Assembly: GCA_964017195.1 (NCBI GenBank)
Contig: OZ024889.1
Coordinates: 59,915,858 to 59,979,857, forward strand
Direction of reading: 5' to 3'
DNA: 64,000 nt
Origin: Siderastrea radians
Lineage: Eukaryota > Cnidaria > Anthozoa > Scleractinia > Rhizangiidae
Made by a program: the position numbers and the translations under genes. Under the pieces are notes generated by a model that saw nothing but the letters and a program-made list of their open reading frames with translations, searched no databases and was not told where the DNA came from. Shown here one piece after another: positions 1 to 12,200 of the stretch (within the stretch, counting starts at the first letter, position 1; every line of letters begins with the position of its first letter).

Positions 1-110
1 GAAAATAATTTCTAACAGGTGTGATTTATATTTATTTGTTTTTATAGTCATTATCACAAAACTGAAACAAAGGGAAATAAACCTACACCATAAAAAGAGA
101 AATCAGTTTT
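1..110. repeat. Partial MITE, same family as 51590-51779
   Basis: The stretch from about 25 to 90 contains a core reading atagtcattatc followed by aaactgaaacaaag. The same core occurs at about 51683-51713, inside a complete inverted-repeat element. Only part of the element lies in the window here. It sits upstream of the exon that begins at 325, so it is probably intronic. Confidence 0.5.
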
Positions 111-324
111 TCGGTAGACATAAACACAAATTCTGATAAACTCTTCTAAGCATTCAGTGTTTCTACGAAAGATTCCAGTGTTACAGTCTCTGCCGATTTC
201 CGTTGTTTCGTCACGAAGTATCCAACGTAAACCGATAAAAAACGGGCAGCAGTCAGTCTGTATCTGCCTGTAGAGACCTTCTCATGCATTATACCGACAT
301 TATGCTTTTAATTTGTCCTTTCAG

Positions 325-1436
325 TAAATCCGGAAGATATTCACCCAACATTTGTACGAATGAACGAGCTCTATCAGCAGAACGTTATAAAGGAGAGTCA
401 TTGCCATTTTCAAGAAATAGACCTCTTTAGTTCGTTTTATGGTGGAATATCAAGTGACCCCATAAGAGGGATAAGAAATCTGCATCAGTTGTTTCCGGCA
501 GCAGTTTTGCAACAAGAGCTTATAAGGGAATCTGTCTCTGGTCGCCAGGCTTATAATATTTACTTGGGAAAGCACAATGTAGGACAAAACGTGAAAATAA
601 CACAAGGCCCAATTCCTTTACCCAAACCAAACACTGTTAATCACTTTGGCCTTTCTAACTCTAGCTGGTACAAAAAAGCCTGTGTTCCCCTCATTTTCAG
701 TGGGGTCATTGTAAATTTCATTGAAATTGCACTTGAAATTTTCAAAGAATATCAAAGATGGTTCTTCGTTGCGATCAGTCCGTGGTTGTCTTTACTACAG
801 TTGTACTTGACCAGAAAGCAATCTCGCCTGGTGCCTGCTTATACCAAGAGAGTTTATTTGGAATTTCACCTGCAATAACAGTTGAAGATGCAGAGAACAT
901 TTCGAAGGATGGGTATAAGAAAATGCTGGAGAATTTAATTCAGATGTTCAAAGATGGCCACTTAAGTTGGATCAAGCAAGGGGAAGTCTTCTTGCTACAT
1001 CTCTTGGATGACATGGTAGCGTTTCCCATCGCAATATACCATTTGGAGAAGTCTGGGGACTACAACGATGTGAAGAGTCGTGTCACAGAAGTTTTGAAAT
1101 ACGTCTCAGCCTGTACGGCTTGTTTGGAATCGGCAAAAAGAAGCGGGCTGGCTCCTGTTTGCAATGCCTTTTGCAAGGATTGCTTTTTAATTAAAGCGAT
1201 ATGTCATATTCACGTTGGAATTTATGATACCTGGAACTGCGACGAGCGACCCTGTGAATCCTGCATTGGGAGAATTAGAACAGGGGAGGACATCACATGC
1301 ACTCGAGCACGCATACTTCTTTCAATATCTGACCAAGAGTCCGCATACGAGACGTTTGGGAAGGAGATATCGACCTCAGTTGAATCATTTCGAGATGGTG
1401 ACGGCCCCTACAATTCCCTTTCTACCACATCCATGA
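325..1436 (+). pseudogene. 5' part of an uncharacterised gene, broken by frameshifts
   Basis: A good splice acceptor (tttgtcctttcag) precedes base 325, so this looks like an internal exon of a gene that starts outside the window. Coding signal runs in frame 3 from 325 to about 757 (begins NPEDIHPTFVRMNELYQ). It moves to frame 2 around 740-760 (ITVEDAENISKDGYKKML; HLSWIKQGEVFLLHLLDD; a Cys-rich patch near 1230-1310). It then appears to pass through frame 3 (EMVTAPTIPFLPH) into frame 1 near 1402-1436, joining the long ORF. No intron of workable size with GT-AG ends fits these shifts. They are therefore indels, either decay or assembly errors. I do not recognise a named domain here. The style resembles large uncharacterised proteins I recall from coral gene sets, but that is memory, not a search. 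Confidence 0.5.
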
Positions 1437-4260
1437 CATCGGCCACCAGGTTAAAAATGCTCAAGCTTCTTTGGAGAGGGGTACGCATTTTGATGGTCGT
1501 CACTCATATGACTCAACAGATTTATCTTTGCTTCTATCCTCGGCAAAAGATGATGTTGTGGAAAGAATGTTGAAAGGGGTATCACACAAAGCCATATCCC
1601 AGTTAGACAAACACTCTGCTGAGCAGAGCTTGCAAAGAGTTAGTGAGTCAGTGATCAATGCTTGTGGAGAAGTTGAGAAACTGGTAAGGACTGACATTCC
1701 AGAACTTCGTAGGCCTTGGTTTGCCGAAGATCACTCGGGCATCTCCTCTCCATTGTTTCTGGTGATATCAAAGGCAGGTGTTGTATACTACACTGACGAT
1801 TCCAATCAGTCCCTATCGTGTTACAGACAGACACCATTGCCACGAAAGTTGATCCCGATATCGAAAGGAAGTGCACAGGTGAATGATCAAGGAGTTCCAG
1901 ATGACGATGTCCCTTTCGCACCAGAGAGTGTTCCCTCAGAGAAAGGAAAATGGGTTTCTATTTCTGGCTTGGCTTTGACTAACGGCGAACAGGATTTACT
2001 TGTTTGTGACTCAAAGCTGTGCTCAATAAGGATCGTGAAAAACGTTGCACGAATTGTTCGCCATCCATCATACAAGACGTCTGTAAGCACCTTAAAAGTA
2101 CTTGGCCAGAGTCAGCAATTTCAGCCATTTAGTATTCGCAGCGGTCTTCTAAATAAAGAACAAGTGTTGGTGACCAATCCTGTTGCAGGCAAGATTTATC
2201 TCTGTACTCTCTCTGATGATTACACTTCAATTACAATATGCCGCACTATCGAGAGTCCCGAATTAAGCCACCCGATAGATTGCCTCTACTTTGCGGATAA
2301 TGTAATTGTTGTAACAGACTGCTTATCCACTGACGAACTGAGTGGAGAAGTAAAGGTTGTCATAATCGAAGACAGTGGCGTGAAAGAAGCTTTCAAGTTT
2401 GGTGCTGCACATGGTGTTGCATTTCCTTTCGGGCTCTGTGAAATGGATGGAGAGATCTACTTCTCTGACCACCTAAAGCATTGTATTTTCAAGATCAATT
2501 TTTCAGAGCAGTCGGCTGCTGTGATTCTAGGGCACCTCAATGATCCTGATCAAACTGATGGACCTAGCAACTCCGCCAAACTGTGTTTTCCCGCTGGTGT
2601 AGCGGCGCGGGGCGCATGTTTGTACGTAGCAGAGCACCCGTCAGAATTCCAAGGTGCTATCCGAATGGCATCTTCTTTAAAAGGCCTTGTCCAGTTTCAG
2701 TCTACATGGCACGATATTGCTGAATCAATGGGATTAGTGTCAGAAAGAGCTCGTTCATCTGATCCATTTCACGCTTCCTCTGTAAGGAACAAGACATTGG
2801 TCGATTCACTTCCAGATATCATCACGGCAGTTGACAAGTTAAAAAGTATTATCACAGACATACGAACTTACACCGGTGCTGTTTCACTTGATATAACCAA
2901 TGGATCTATGGCTTCACGTACAGCAGAAGGATTTTACGTAACTCTTGTGAATGGTGTACAGTATCTGTCAGACTATTTCAAGTACACCGGAAAGGAGAAT
3001 CTTCTGAACGAAATCAAAGTTAAGACTCTTGGCACGCGCATGATTGAGGGATTCTATGGCCATGTGACTGAGAAGAACCCAGGAAATAACCCAACTGTTC
3101 TACAGTTTTCCAAACGTGTCGCCACTGAGGCTTTTCACTTCGTCATCCCTGCTGTCACTTCAGATAACACCATGTGTCAAAACGTCAGTGTCAGGAGAAC
3201 AAGAGATGAGGTGTCCTCCACTTACACGTATGCTGCTGTAGGCTCTGACGACAACGAGACCTCTTCGGACGCAATGTGGGCGATGTTCCAACAGAGACAT
3301 GAACATTGCTTTACTACTGAAGACTTAAGGAAAGTTAAGACCAACTTGGAAAATGGTAAGGACATTGACCCAGCTTTGTTAAGAAAGCAGTTGTACATTG
3401 GGAGGATCGCGTTTTGTCGGGGGTATGTGAACATGCTTGGATGTAAAGGAAACTTGACTGATGACCAAAAGGCGAAGCTTAGGGGTATTCACATGGCTAC
3501 CAAGTCCAGACCCATGAAAACTTTAAGAGATTTCCAGAAGAGGAAGTATGGAACACCACCGACAATTATTGGCCAGCATGCAACCAGGCGCCCCTTAAAT
3601 GCGACACCCATACAGGATTCCATATTCACACCCTCAGCGACTCCACAAGAAGATGCTGTCGCTGTAGCCGCCGTGCATGATCAGGATGATGTTTCTAGTT
3701 ATGTCAACAGTAACGCTTTCGAAGTGGGAGAGGTAGTAGCCTTTCGTGGAACTGACGGGTTGCCTTTCAATTTGTTGAGAGTAACCCATAATGTATCTCT
3801 AAGAAGTCTTGGCCCTCGATCCAGAGTCCGCGGGGACTTTCTTGTTGAAACTGCACGAGATGATGTCAACATTTGCTATTCCCTAGATCTCAACTGGAAG
3901 AATGCTTCCATGAGATATGCGCATGTGCTGCGTGATGGAAACGACGGGGTAGTGACCTTGTTCTTGAAGGAGGCTGTCACAGTGACGGAAACTAAATTCT
4001 TGATGACAACAGAAACATACGGCGAAATTCTGGAGATAGCAGAGCAATTTGAAGATTCCATCAAGCGAGCATTGCAATCAGATGAATCACATGAAGACGT
4101 GTGCGAGGAAAGATCCACGGCGGGCACAGAAACATGTACAGAAGTTGCTGAACCTTCAGAAAGTGATCATGAGGCACAAGAGACCGTGGTATATCAAGAT
4201 CGTAGGCAAAGAAGAGGCAGAGGGAACAGATATCAAGACATCATTGCTTGTTTACGATGA
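1402..4260 (+). CDS. Uncharacterised protein with NHL-like propeller region, long terminal exon
   Basis: The frame is open from 1402 to the TGA at 4258-4260 with no intron, about 950 codons. The in-frame TTG at 1471 is only where an ORF caller would start; the reading clearly continues from upstream exon sequence. The region of about 1760-2680 reads as short beta-propeller strands: VVYYTDDSNQSLSCYR, DLLVCDSKLCSIRIV, EIYFSDHLKHCIFKI, and KLCFPAGVAARGACLYVAEH, which matches the NHL pattern. The rest (SDYFKYTGKENLLNEIKVK, GTRMIEGFYGHVTEKNPG) is not a domain I can name. The C-terminal ~100 residues are acidic and end in a basic RRQRRGRGNR patch. Function unknown. Because the upstream part is frameshifted, the copy may be a pseudogene with a long surviving ORF. 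Confidence 0.6.
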   Translation, partial: RPLQFPFYHIHDIGHQVKNAQASLERGTHFDGRHSYDSTDLSLLLSSAKDDVVERMLKGVSHKAISQLDKHSAEQSLQRVSESVINACGEVEKLVRTDIPELRRPWFAEDHSGISSPLFLVISKAGVVYYTDDSNQSLSCYRQTPLPRKLIPISKGSAQVNDQGVPDDDVPFAPESVPSEKGKWVSISGLALTNGEQDLLVCDSKLCSIRIVKNVARIVRHPSYKTSVSTLKVLGQSQQFQPFSIRSGLLNKEQVLVTNPVAGKIYLCTLSDDYTSITICRTIESPELSHPIDCLYFADNVIVVTDCLSTDELSGEVKVVIIEDSGVKEAFKFGAAHGVAFPFGLCEMDGEIYFSDHLKHCIFKINFSEQSAAVILGHLNDPDQTDGPSNSAKLCFPAGVAARGACLYVAEHPSEFQGAIRMASSLKGLVQFQSTWHDIAESMGLVSERARSSDPFHASSVRNKTLVDSLPDIITAVDKLKSIITDIRTYTGAVSLDITNGSMASRTAEGFYVTLVNGVQYLSDYFKYTGKENLLNEIKVKTLGTRMIEGFYGHVTEKNPGNNPTVLQFSKRVATEAFHFVIPAVTSDNTMCQNVSVRRTRDEVSSTYTYAAVGSDDNETSSDAMWAMFQQRHEHCFTTEDLRKVKTNLENGKDIDPALLRKQLYIGRIAFCRGYVNMLGCKGNLTDDQKAKLRGIHMATKSRPMKTLRDFQKRKYGTPPTIIGQHATRRPLNATPIQDSIFTPSATPQEDAVAVAAVHDQDDVSSYVNSNAFEVGEVVAFRGTDGLPFNLLRVTHNVSLRSLGPRSRVRGDFLVETARDDVNICYSLDLNWKNASMRYAHVLRDGNDGVVTLFLKEAVTVTETKFLMTTETYGEILEIAEQFEDSIKRALQSDESHEDVCEERSTAGTETCTEVAEPSESDHEAQETVVYQDRRQRRGRGNRYQDIIACLR

Positions 4261-5140
4261 GTTTGATGGCCGTTCTCTGACCTTTGCATGTCTCAAGAAG
4301 GTTAGTGATCCCACATTGATTCTTGCTGTAACTTTGCTAACTTAGGTTACACTTTTTGTGCGATAATCCTCTTTAATTCCTCCCTGGACCAAGACAGTTC
4401 CTTCAAATTAGCCGCTATAAAGAAGCCACTTGCGGGGAAGGGGATAATGGAAAAACAATAGAAACCTCTCATTTTCGACAACTGGCCATTTTTGTATCGA
4501 ATAAGCTTATGAAAAAAAACCCACCGGAAAATAAGCCGACCCAGTGGGAAATTGGCCAACCCAGTGACGTTTTTTCCAAAAACCCAGTGAAGATAAAGAT
4601 TCCACTGGGTCTGTTACAGAGGGGTGTCTTAAAGGGGTAATATCACAGAGCGAGGGTTACCCATGCAAGGTTTTGACTTTTTGTTCCAACCAGATGTGTG
4701 CGGTCTGATTTTGCTAGAATACCGCGCACTATCACGGCTCCAGGCAAAAAAATAGCATAGCGAAAGCTATCACAAAACCGTTTGTCCATGACAACAAAGA
4801 CAAAACATTTTCAGTTTCACTAGATTCTTAACGCTTTGTGTAACGATCCTTGAACTGTTTTTGTACAGCTTAGAGAGGTCAGCAGTACACTCTCGTGAAA
4901 ACCTTGAAAACATCCACCCACGGGTACAAAGATGGGGCAACTAGCGGGCGCCTAAATTAGAGAAGAGCTTGCCTTACTTATCTGAAGCTGTTCGTTCTGT
5001 TGGAGCTGATTGTCACACAGGACTGTAAGGTCATCTAAGTCACTACGAAATAAAGTTGCAGGCCACAAATCTTTGTACGCTTGATTTTACATTCCCTTGG
5101 TTTTAGGGGCTTTGAGTAAGTGAAATCATTGTACTCCTTA
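4261..5140. other. Intergenic, no gene seen
   Basis: No coding signal. Around 4520-4615 the phrase acccagtgg recurs several times. This is the style seen at the ends of the hAT-like elements elsewhere in the window, but no matching terminal inverted repeat was found. Confidence 0.5.
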
Positions 5141-5861
5141 GGCTACGTTTACAAGGGACCGGTCCGGAACCGTTCCGAACCGAACCGGACCGGATCGGCC
5201 TCTGTTTACACGGAACCGTGTGGAACCGATCCGGACCGGTTGTACGGATTACGATCTTGTTTGAGAAATTGTCCCACCATGAGGATGTTCTTCCCGGTCT
5301 TATCCAATGCTTTCTGGGCTTTCTCTGTCTAGCATTTCTGTTTTGCTTTATTGCTTGAAACAATTTTCCAGAGTCGAGGAGCAAGTTCATGTATCTTCGT
5401 CTTCTGTTGTTCTGAATAATTGCATGTACCGCCATATGTAGGATGGTTAAATGCCTTAGCGTAGACAGCCCAAGAATAAGGCCGAGCAAAATGACGGCTA
5501 TTTGCCTCCTCATGTCTCGATATTGTTGTGGTTTTTAAAATTTACTTATACGGAAAACCCCGCACGAAAAATTAATTATCAAAACAAACACAACTGAGCG
5601 GCGCGGCGGCTGCCATAATTTCCCGCCAAGAAATTTCACTAGTTCCCAGACCTAAATTGCGCAGGCGTTACGAAATGGAACCGATCCAGGTGTTTACACG
5701 GGACCGTTCTGGAACCGGTCCGGAACGGATCCAAAACTGGACCTGCAAAACAGCAGATCCGTTCCGGACCGGTTCCAGAACGGTCCCGTGTAAACAGAAG
5801 GCCTATCCGGTCCGAAAATCGGACCGGATCCGTTCCGGACCGGTCCCGTGTAAACATAGCC
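5141..5861. mobile_element. 721-bp non-autonomous DNA transposon (MITE), TTA target duplication
   Basis: The left end GGCTACGTTTACAAGGGACC and the right end, complement of GGCTATGTTTACACGGGACC, form terminal inverted repeats of about 28 bp. TTA lies directly outside both ends (5138-5140 and 5862-5864). The inside is filled with direct and inverted copies of an accggtccgga / ggaaccg motif, so the ORFs in it are translations of palindromes. No transposase is present. A TTA duplication suits PIF/Harbinger-type mobilisation, which is inference. Confidence 0.8.
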
Positions 5862-6226
5862 TTAACGATTAGCTGGTGTTATCAACAAGTTTATAGCCAC
5901 GGCCCCTGAAAGTTTGTTCACAACGACATACGAGCCTGTTCCAGACAACAATTATTACGTTAACCCTCGCTTTTGCTTCCTTGCTTACTTGATTTGTTGT
6001 CATAAGCAACGCAAACTTAGTAATGTTTGTTTAACGAGAAGTAGGGTTTCACAAAGCTTGTAATAAACAAAACGGCGAAATCCCATATTCACTACATCAA
6101 CGCCGAGAAGAGAAACCGCACTTCCTGTTTGTATACACGAAGGTACCGTACTCAGTTTATGATAGCTCAATTGATTCCTACTTGGCTCGCTGATTTTGTA
6201 TGTTGATGTTTTCAGATGTTAACACG

Positions 6227-9200
6227 TTACGTCGCAAACTCCAACGTCTCGCCTAGACTGAGAACAAGCCGCCTCATGTCCTCGTCTGACGCCCAGTCAA
6301 CACCGCTTCCTACAATAACACCCTGAAATGACAACGATAAAGTAAATAAATAGACTTGCGCCGAGTCGCTCGTTTTTTCTTGGAGACAAAAGAGATGTTT
6401 AGATGTATATGTTCATACATGCAATGTGCGTATATAGCGCTCGATGCAACGTTCACATAATTGTAAAACACGCGCACGGAATAGGTGCCTGTGTTACGCA
6501 CGAAGCGATGCAAATGAATTGTCTGCAGAACAAGCTACCATCATTCCGCATTCTTAAGCGGGACGACCGACTTGGAGCAGTGCTAAAAAATATACTGTAT
6601 TGGATTTTTGACGAGCGTGTGAGTTCAAAGAAAAGTTTTGAGATAAAGTTTACCATTGGACGGAGCTTACAGAGAAAACAGAAACGTTTTATTTCTCCAT
6701 CAAGAAGGTGACGAAGCCGTGCTAACACAATGTTGTCTTTACTTGTTATTGATACAAGAGCGCCGCTTCCATGATTGAATAGCTTCAGATTGGTAAGATT
6801 TACAAATGCAATCTACAGGTCCTATTATTAAAATGGACAGAAAGATGATACCATGAAAAGCACGTGATTATCACTTTTTTCTTTTTTAATTTCATTTCAC
6901 CAGGAGGCAGAGGTTTTTCCTTGGAAATCGTGAAACCCACCCACAACGCAAAACGTACCTGAAAAACATTTCTGACGATATCTATCTTTTCTACTTTCTT
7001 GGCTATTTGCTGTTTTAACCTGCAAAAGAACACGTAAACGTTAGAAAACTTCTTCAGTCAAGGTAATTTAACTAGTGGGGCCGAACGTATCCATGAGCTG
7101 AATTTGAAGGGATGGCGTTACAGATAAAGGGAAATTCACCAGCGTGTGTACACGTTCACTAAAAAAAAGAACAGAATTTGGTCAGAGGACGACAAATAAA
7201 TGTGCCAAAATATACTTAATAATGCACGTGCAAAGCCACTGGCTTGCTCATTAAACATTTTGTTTACACGCAACATTCTGTAATCATCCAGTGTCAGATA
7301 CTTTGCTGTAGCTTAATCTATAATTATTCTGTGAATAGGTTATCAGTTATTCTTTCCTTTTTTACCACTAACCTACAGTAGCATTCGCTCTCTGAAATTT
7401 GCAGGATATGTCAAACGTCGGACAAGATTAGTTTTAATATTTCTACTGCAGTTCAGTAAACCTTTAACCATACGATGCCTCAATGCACTTCTTTGGAAAA
7501 ATTAAATAAAATGGAAAAGTTGACTACCTGGCCCCAGTTGCTCAAAAGCTGGATAGCGCTATCCACCTGATAAATTACTATCCAGTGGATAAGTGTTACG
7601 GAAACAAATTGCGTTATCCACTGGATAGAGACTTATCCGGTGGATAGCGCTATCCAGCTTTTGAACAACCGGGGCCTGGTTCTTGCCATGGGTCCGTAAT
7701 CCGTGACCCGTATCTGTGTAATCTGTCAGTATTTCTCATACTTACTTTTGTATTGCAGCATTATCTGTGGCGGAGGCAGAAGTACTTTCCTGGTTGTCCT
7801 TCAATTTCTGTCGAAGGAGCCAAAAAATGAGAATAATGGAAAGAAATCACACAGCGGGTGAAAACTACATTCTAGAGAACTGAAACTGTCATTAATTACA
7901 GGGAAGACTGGTCTTTTTGCTTTGGATGGCCGGAAGGAAATGGGTTGTTTTTATTTCTAAGAGTTTTTAAAGTCAATATTGATACAGGAGCATCCAGTTT
8001 AGCATAGCAAGTTTAAATGGAGTCCTGGTTGTGACTTGAAAACGTTGGTCCTGAATAAACAGTGGATGTTCTCGGTAAAAGAGTGGATAAAGTTTCTGCC
8101 AAACTTACATTAAATTGATTTAGTTTATTAGTTTTGCTGTAGTAATTTTACAGAAAAACATGAATAGATAACACAGGGTATTTGCAAGCCTAGGGCATAA
8201 AGCAATAATTACCTAGCGGAAAAATGTATTGGTTGGAATACATTATATCTGCTGGTTAGCAATTCACACAGTGGATTAAGTTATCTGGACTTTGAACAAC
8301 TGAGGCCAGAAGTAATGTTCTAAAGGAGGCCATATCTCACATGGAGTAAACTTAGCAAGTTCATTAATTAGAGTGTTCCAAATTCTGGGGATTCTACTCA
8401 CAAAAAGATTTCTGAAATAAATGAGATAAATAAATGGGAATTAGCAGTGGCACATCCAGAAGGTGGCTCCTCGTCCACTGTGTCCAGATCGAATTGGAAT
8501 TTGGAAATGTTGGTTTTTGAGGAGAGGGGAAAACCAGAGTACCCGGAGAAAAACCTCTTGGTGCAAGGACGAGAACCAACAACAAAGTCACCCCACATCT
8601 GACACCGGTGGGAGACGAGTGGATTGGTGGGAGACGAGTGCTCTCACCACTGTGCCATCCCTACTCCCTCCTTCCCCTGCTCCATGACACAGCAGAAATG
8701 AGTCCTTACTTTCAAAAGGAGAGATCTCCCCGGCTCCTTTATTTAATTACATCACAGCCAGGAAAGATTTTTTTTGTTAAACCTTATCCTCACCTGAAGG
8801 GATTTCATAAGCCCTCTATTCTCCTTTTTTATCTCTGTGAACAACAACAACAAAATAAAGTAAATAGATCAAATAGGCCCTGTGATAAGGGTTTATTGAA
8901 TTTGACAGTAATTGTAACTGGAGATGAAAACAATAATTTCTTTATAATTTCCATCAGTCCTTCACTGAATAAACAGGTCAGACCAAAACACCGCAGAGTG
9001 CATCTCCTGCTCTTTCAAACAGTAATGTGGGTTTATTACATCCCCTGTTTATCAATATTACAGATGTCAAGGGTTTCATTAAGGTTGGGCAGGTGCCTGA
9101 TGGGACAATTGACTGGCTGTGAACACGATGTTGCTCATCTGCTTTGAGCATCTACAAACGATTATTTTCTTTATACAGGATTTTAATTCAGAAGTCTTTG

Positions 9201-12200
9201 CCTGCCTGCAACAAACATTTGCCATCCTTCTTAAAACGTGAATGAAAACCCTCGAGATGTAGAAGACAGGTCCAATAGCTTAACCTCAAATCCCATGATG
9301 CGATCATCTGAACTGTGACAAGATGACAAGATGTTGAGCAGGGCCAGCATGGTCTTACCAGTGATAACAAGACCCGGTTGGTGGCCAAGCCAGAATTCAA
9401 AGCCTCTACGAGCTCCCCCCCCCCAAACTCCCTGCAGTTTAGAAGTCTTCCAGGTAAACTAGTCATGTAGATCCCCCTCCCATCTCCCAAAGAAATTATT
9501 TTACCTTTCAACTATGAAATGAAGGGAACAGGAACTGCCACAGATTTTAATGGAATGTCAAATATGGTATAAAGTTATGCAAAGTAGCTCATTGTTAGGA
9601 ACAAAATCAGTTGCCTAATGGGCAGTTGGAAATGAGGCAAAATGATAAGAAAGCACTAGTGAGCTGCAGCAGGGACAAATGCTCAACCATGATGCAAATT
9701 TGTATCAAAAATCATCCTAAATGTTGTTGTCACCCCTCTCCTTTAAATGCCCCTATTGCACAAACAATGGTCATTGAATAGTTGTGAATTTACTAGCTAG
9801 AATGCTTAAATGGGTGGAATATTAGAATGTTTGTTTTGTTGAAACCATCCAATTTCTGGGTGTGTAGCATTGACTCAAAGACTCAGTTTCAAAATGACCC
9901 AACAACATTAATTTTACTTTAAAATTTAAGGAAACACTATACTAAGATCTAAATAGAGTTACCATAACTTTGTTGCTTTAACTTGTCTAATGTGGCTTGG
10001 GCTTCTAACAAAGCCTGAAAAAAAATATAGAATGCTGCCAACTAACGGTGCATTTTTGGGGGGAGACTATGGAATTTACGAGTTTGGATTTGATTTGAGT
10101 TCCAGTTTACAGCAACAGTTAGGGTTACAAATAAATAAATAAATATGGTACTTTTACTAGTGGATATTGCCAAAGAAATTTCTGCACAACTAGAGACACA
10201 TAAAAATTGGCAACAGCCATGAGTTGTTGATAATGTAAGTCCATAAAGTGTGATGGACAATACACACGAGAGATCAATAACCTGATGGTTTCACTAAGGT
10301 GTGGCCTAGCTAACCCCTTTGGTATAAAAGGCTAAACTGAATAACTTTTTAAAAGTCTACTCAACAGTCTTGTACATTGGATGACTGCACTCAGTGTGCA
10401 AGTGAAGTATGAAGATTGAATAAGTGGATCTTACCTCATGTTCCACAAGAATCTCTGTACTAAGCTTGTTTTGTTTTACACACAATTCAGCAAAAGCACT
10501 GAAAACAAAGGTATGGTAAGTTATAAATGAAATAAGTAACTCTGACTTTTGGATGATACATGTACTTGTTTGTTTACATGCACATAATTGTCATAATCAT
10601 TAAGCTTTAATGCAAAGCTTATTTTCTAATGAAAAAAGCAACCATAACAACAACAAAAAAGTTCAACAAGATGGCAAGATGGCAAGATGGCAAGTCAGGG
10701 CTGTTATTGAGGGCCGTAACCCACAACACCTGTTACGGCTGAGTATGCATAATGGCACCTTCACATTACGGGTGAATTTGGCTCTTGCTGGTGATTTCCT
10801 CACAAACCAACACGTTTGTTACGGGTGTAAAGATCAAGGCAATGGGTAACTCAGAACTCAATGACAGCCCTGCAAGTATTCAAGACCCTCCAATTAAATG
10901 TACATGTACATCCTAATGAGACCATCTTCTTCTCTTCTCCCAGCAGCCCTCGCTCTTCCTCCTAATTTTTTTTGCTCAACCTAACTTTAAATGGAAAAAG
11001 TTAAAACCTCTTCCTAACACCCAGAAAAATGCATGGAAAAGCTTGCTACAGAGGCTAGTTTAGAAGAGGTGTGCACTTACAAAATGGTGTTTAGCTACAT
11101 GTGTGTGGCTGAGATCACAACAGCTGAGTACGGGTCCAAATACCGGTAGGCCCTGTTGAAAACTTTTCCTAATCATGTAATGATTGTCAGCTCCTATACT
11201 TACTTCATTTCCTCAATTTGTTTTTCTGTAGGTGATTCTGTCACAACATCAGGGAATAAGGTTTTTATTAGCTGGTCACCACACAGAAGCCTACAAGACA
11301 ACAATAAATTACATTTAAACATCAGCAAGAAATTATTCTTCTGCATGGAGTTTCAAAGATCACAGACTTACGGATGACCCCTTTTTTTAGAGTGCTTGGT
11401 GCTTCTTGGGGAAAAGCTCAGAGAAAACACTGCTATCGAATTTAAAAGGAGAAATCCTAACTGGATACCCACTGACTGCATTAAGTTTAGAATCTCTAAA
11501 AGATGATTACCTCCCACTAAGTGATCAGTATCTTAATCCTGAGCGAGTAAGGATAGCTGCTCAAGAGAGGTTCAACCGGAAGTGCGAAGCTATAAAACAG
11601 CTGAATAATAATTATCAACCCTATCCATACTGGGGTGGGGATAGAAACTAACTTTTTTCCAAAATTTATTTATGAGCAATTTGGTATCATGCCAAGCATT
11701 GCAAAAGTTTGATGTTTTCACATGGCAAGCATATTTCCACAAGGCATGCTTTTTGGGAGTAACAAATTTTCTGTTTTCCTTTTTTTTAATGAGGAAATTT
11801 TCCTATCAGAGAAGACGAAACTGAAAAAATGCTTGACCTGAATAGGTTTAATTATAAAATTCGACGGGCTAAAGAATGAGATGATCTGTAACAACCAACC
11901 TGTCCAAGACAAGCTTCTTATAGGATCGAGCTGTGGACAAGGAATACAGTTGATCTTGCAGCTTGGATATCCTACAGAAAAGCAAACATCACTATCAATA
12001 TTATTATTGTGGGACCTCATTCCTCACTAAATGATACATTTGTTTTTCAAACTGAAAAAGCTTTCTTCTGAAACCAGGGAATGCAGAGAGGACACACAGA
12101 AAACCAACAAATAACCACAATGCATCTGACTCCTAAAAGGCTTGATTTCCACTACTCAATTTTTACTCCACCTTAGAAAGGCTCTTCCACAGAAGGATAG

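Noticed and set aside
8608..9147. 179-codon plus-strand ORF in a CENP-H intron
   Set aside because: Composition is unremarkable, no domain is recognisable, there is no splice context, and it lies antisense in the intron.
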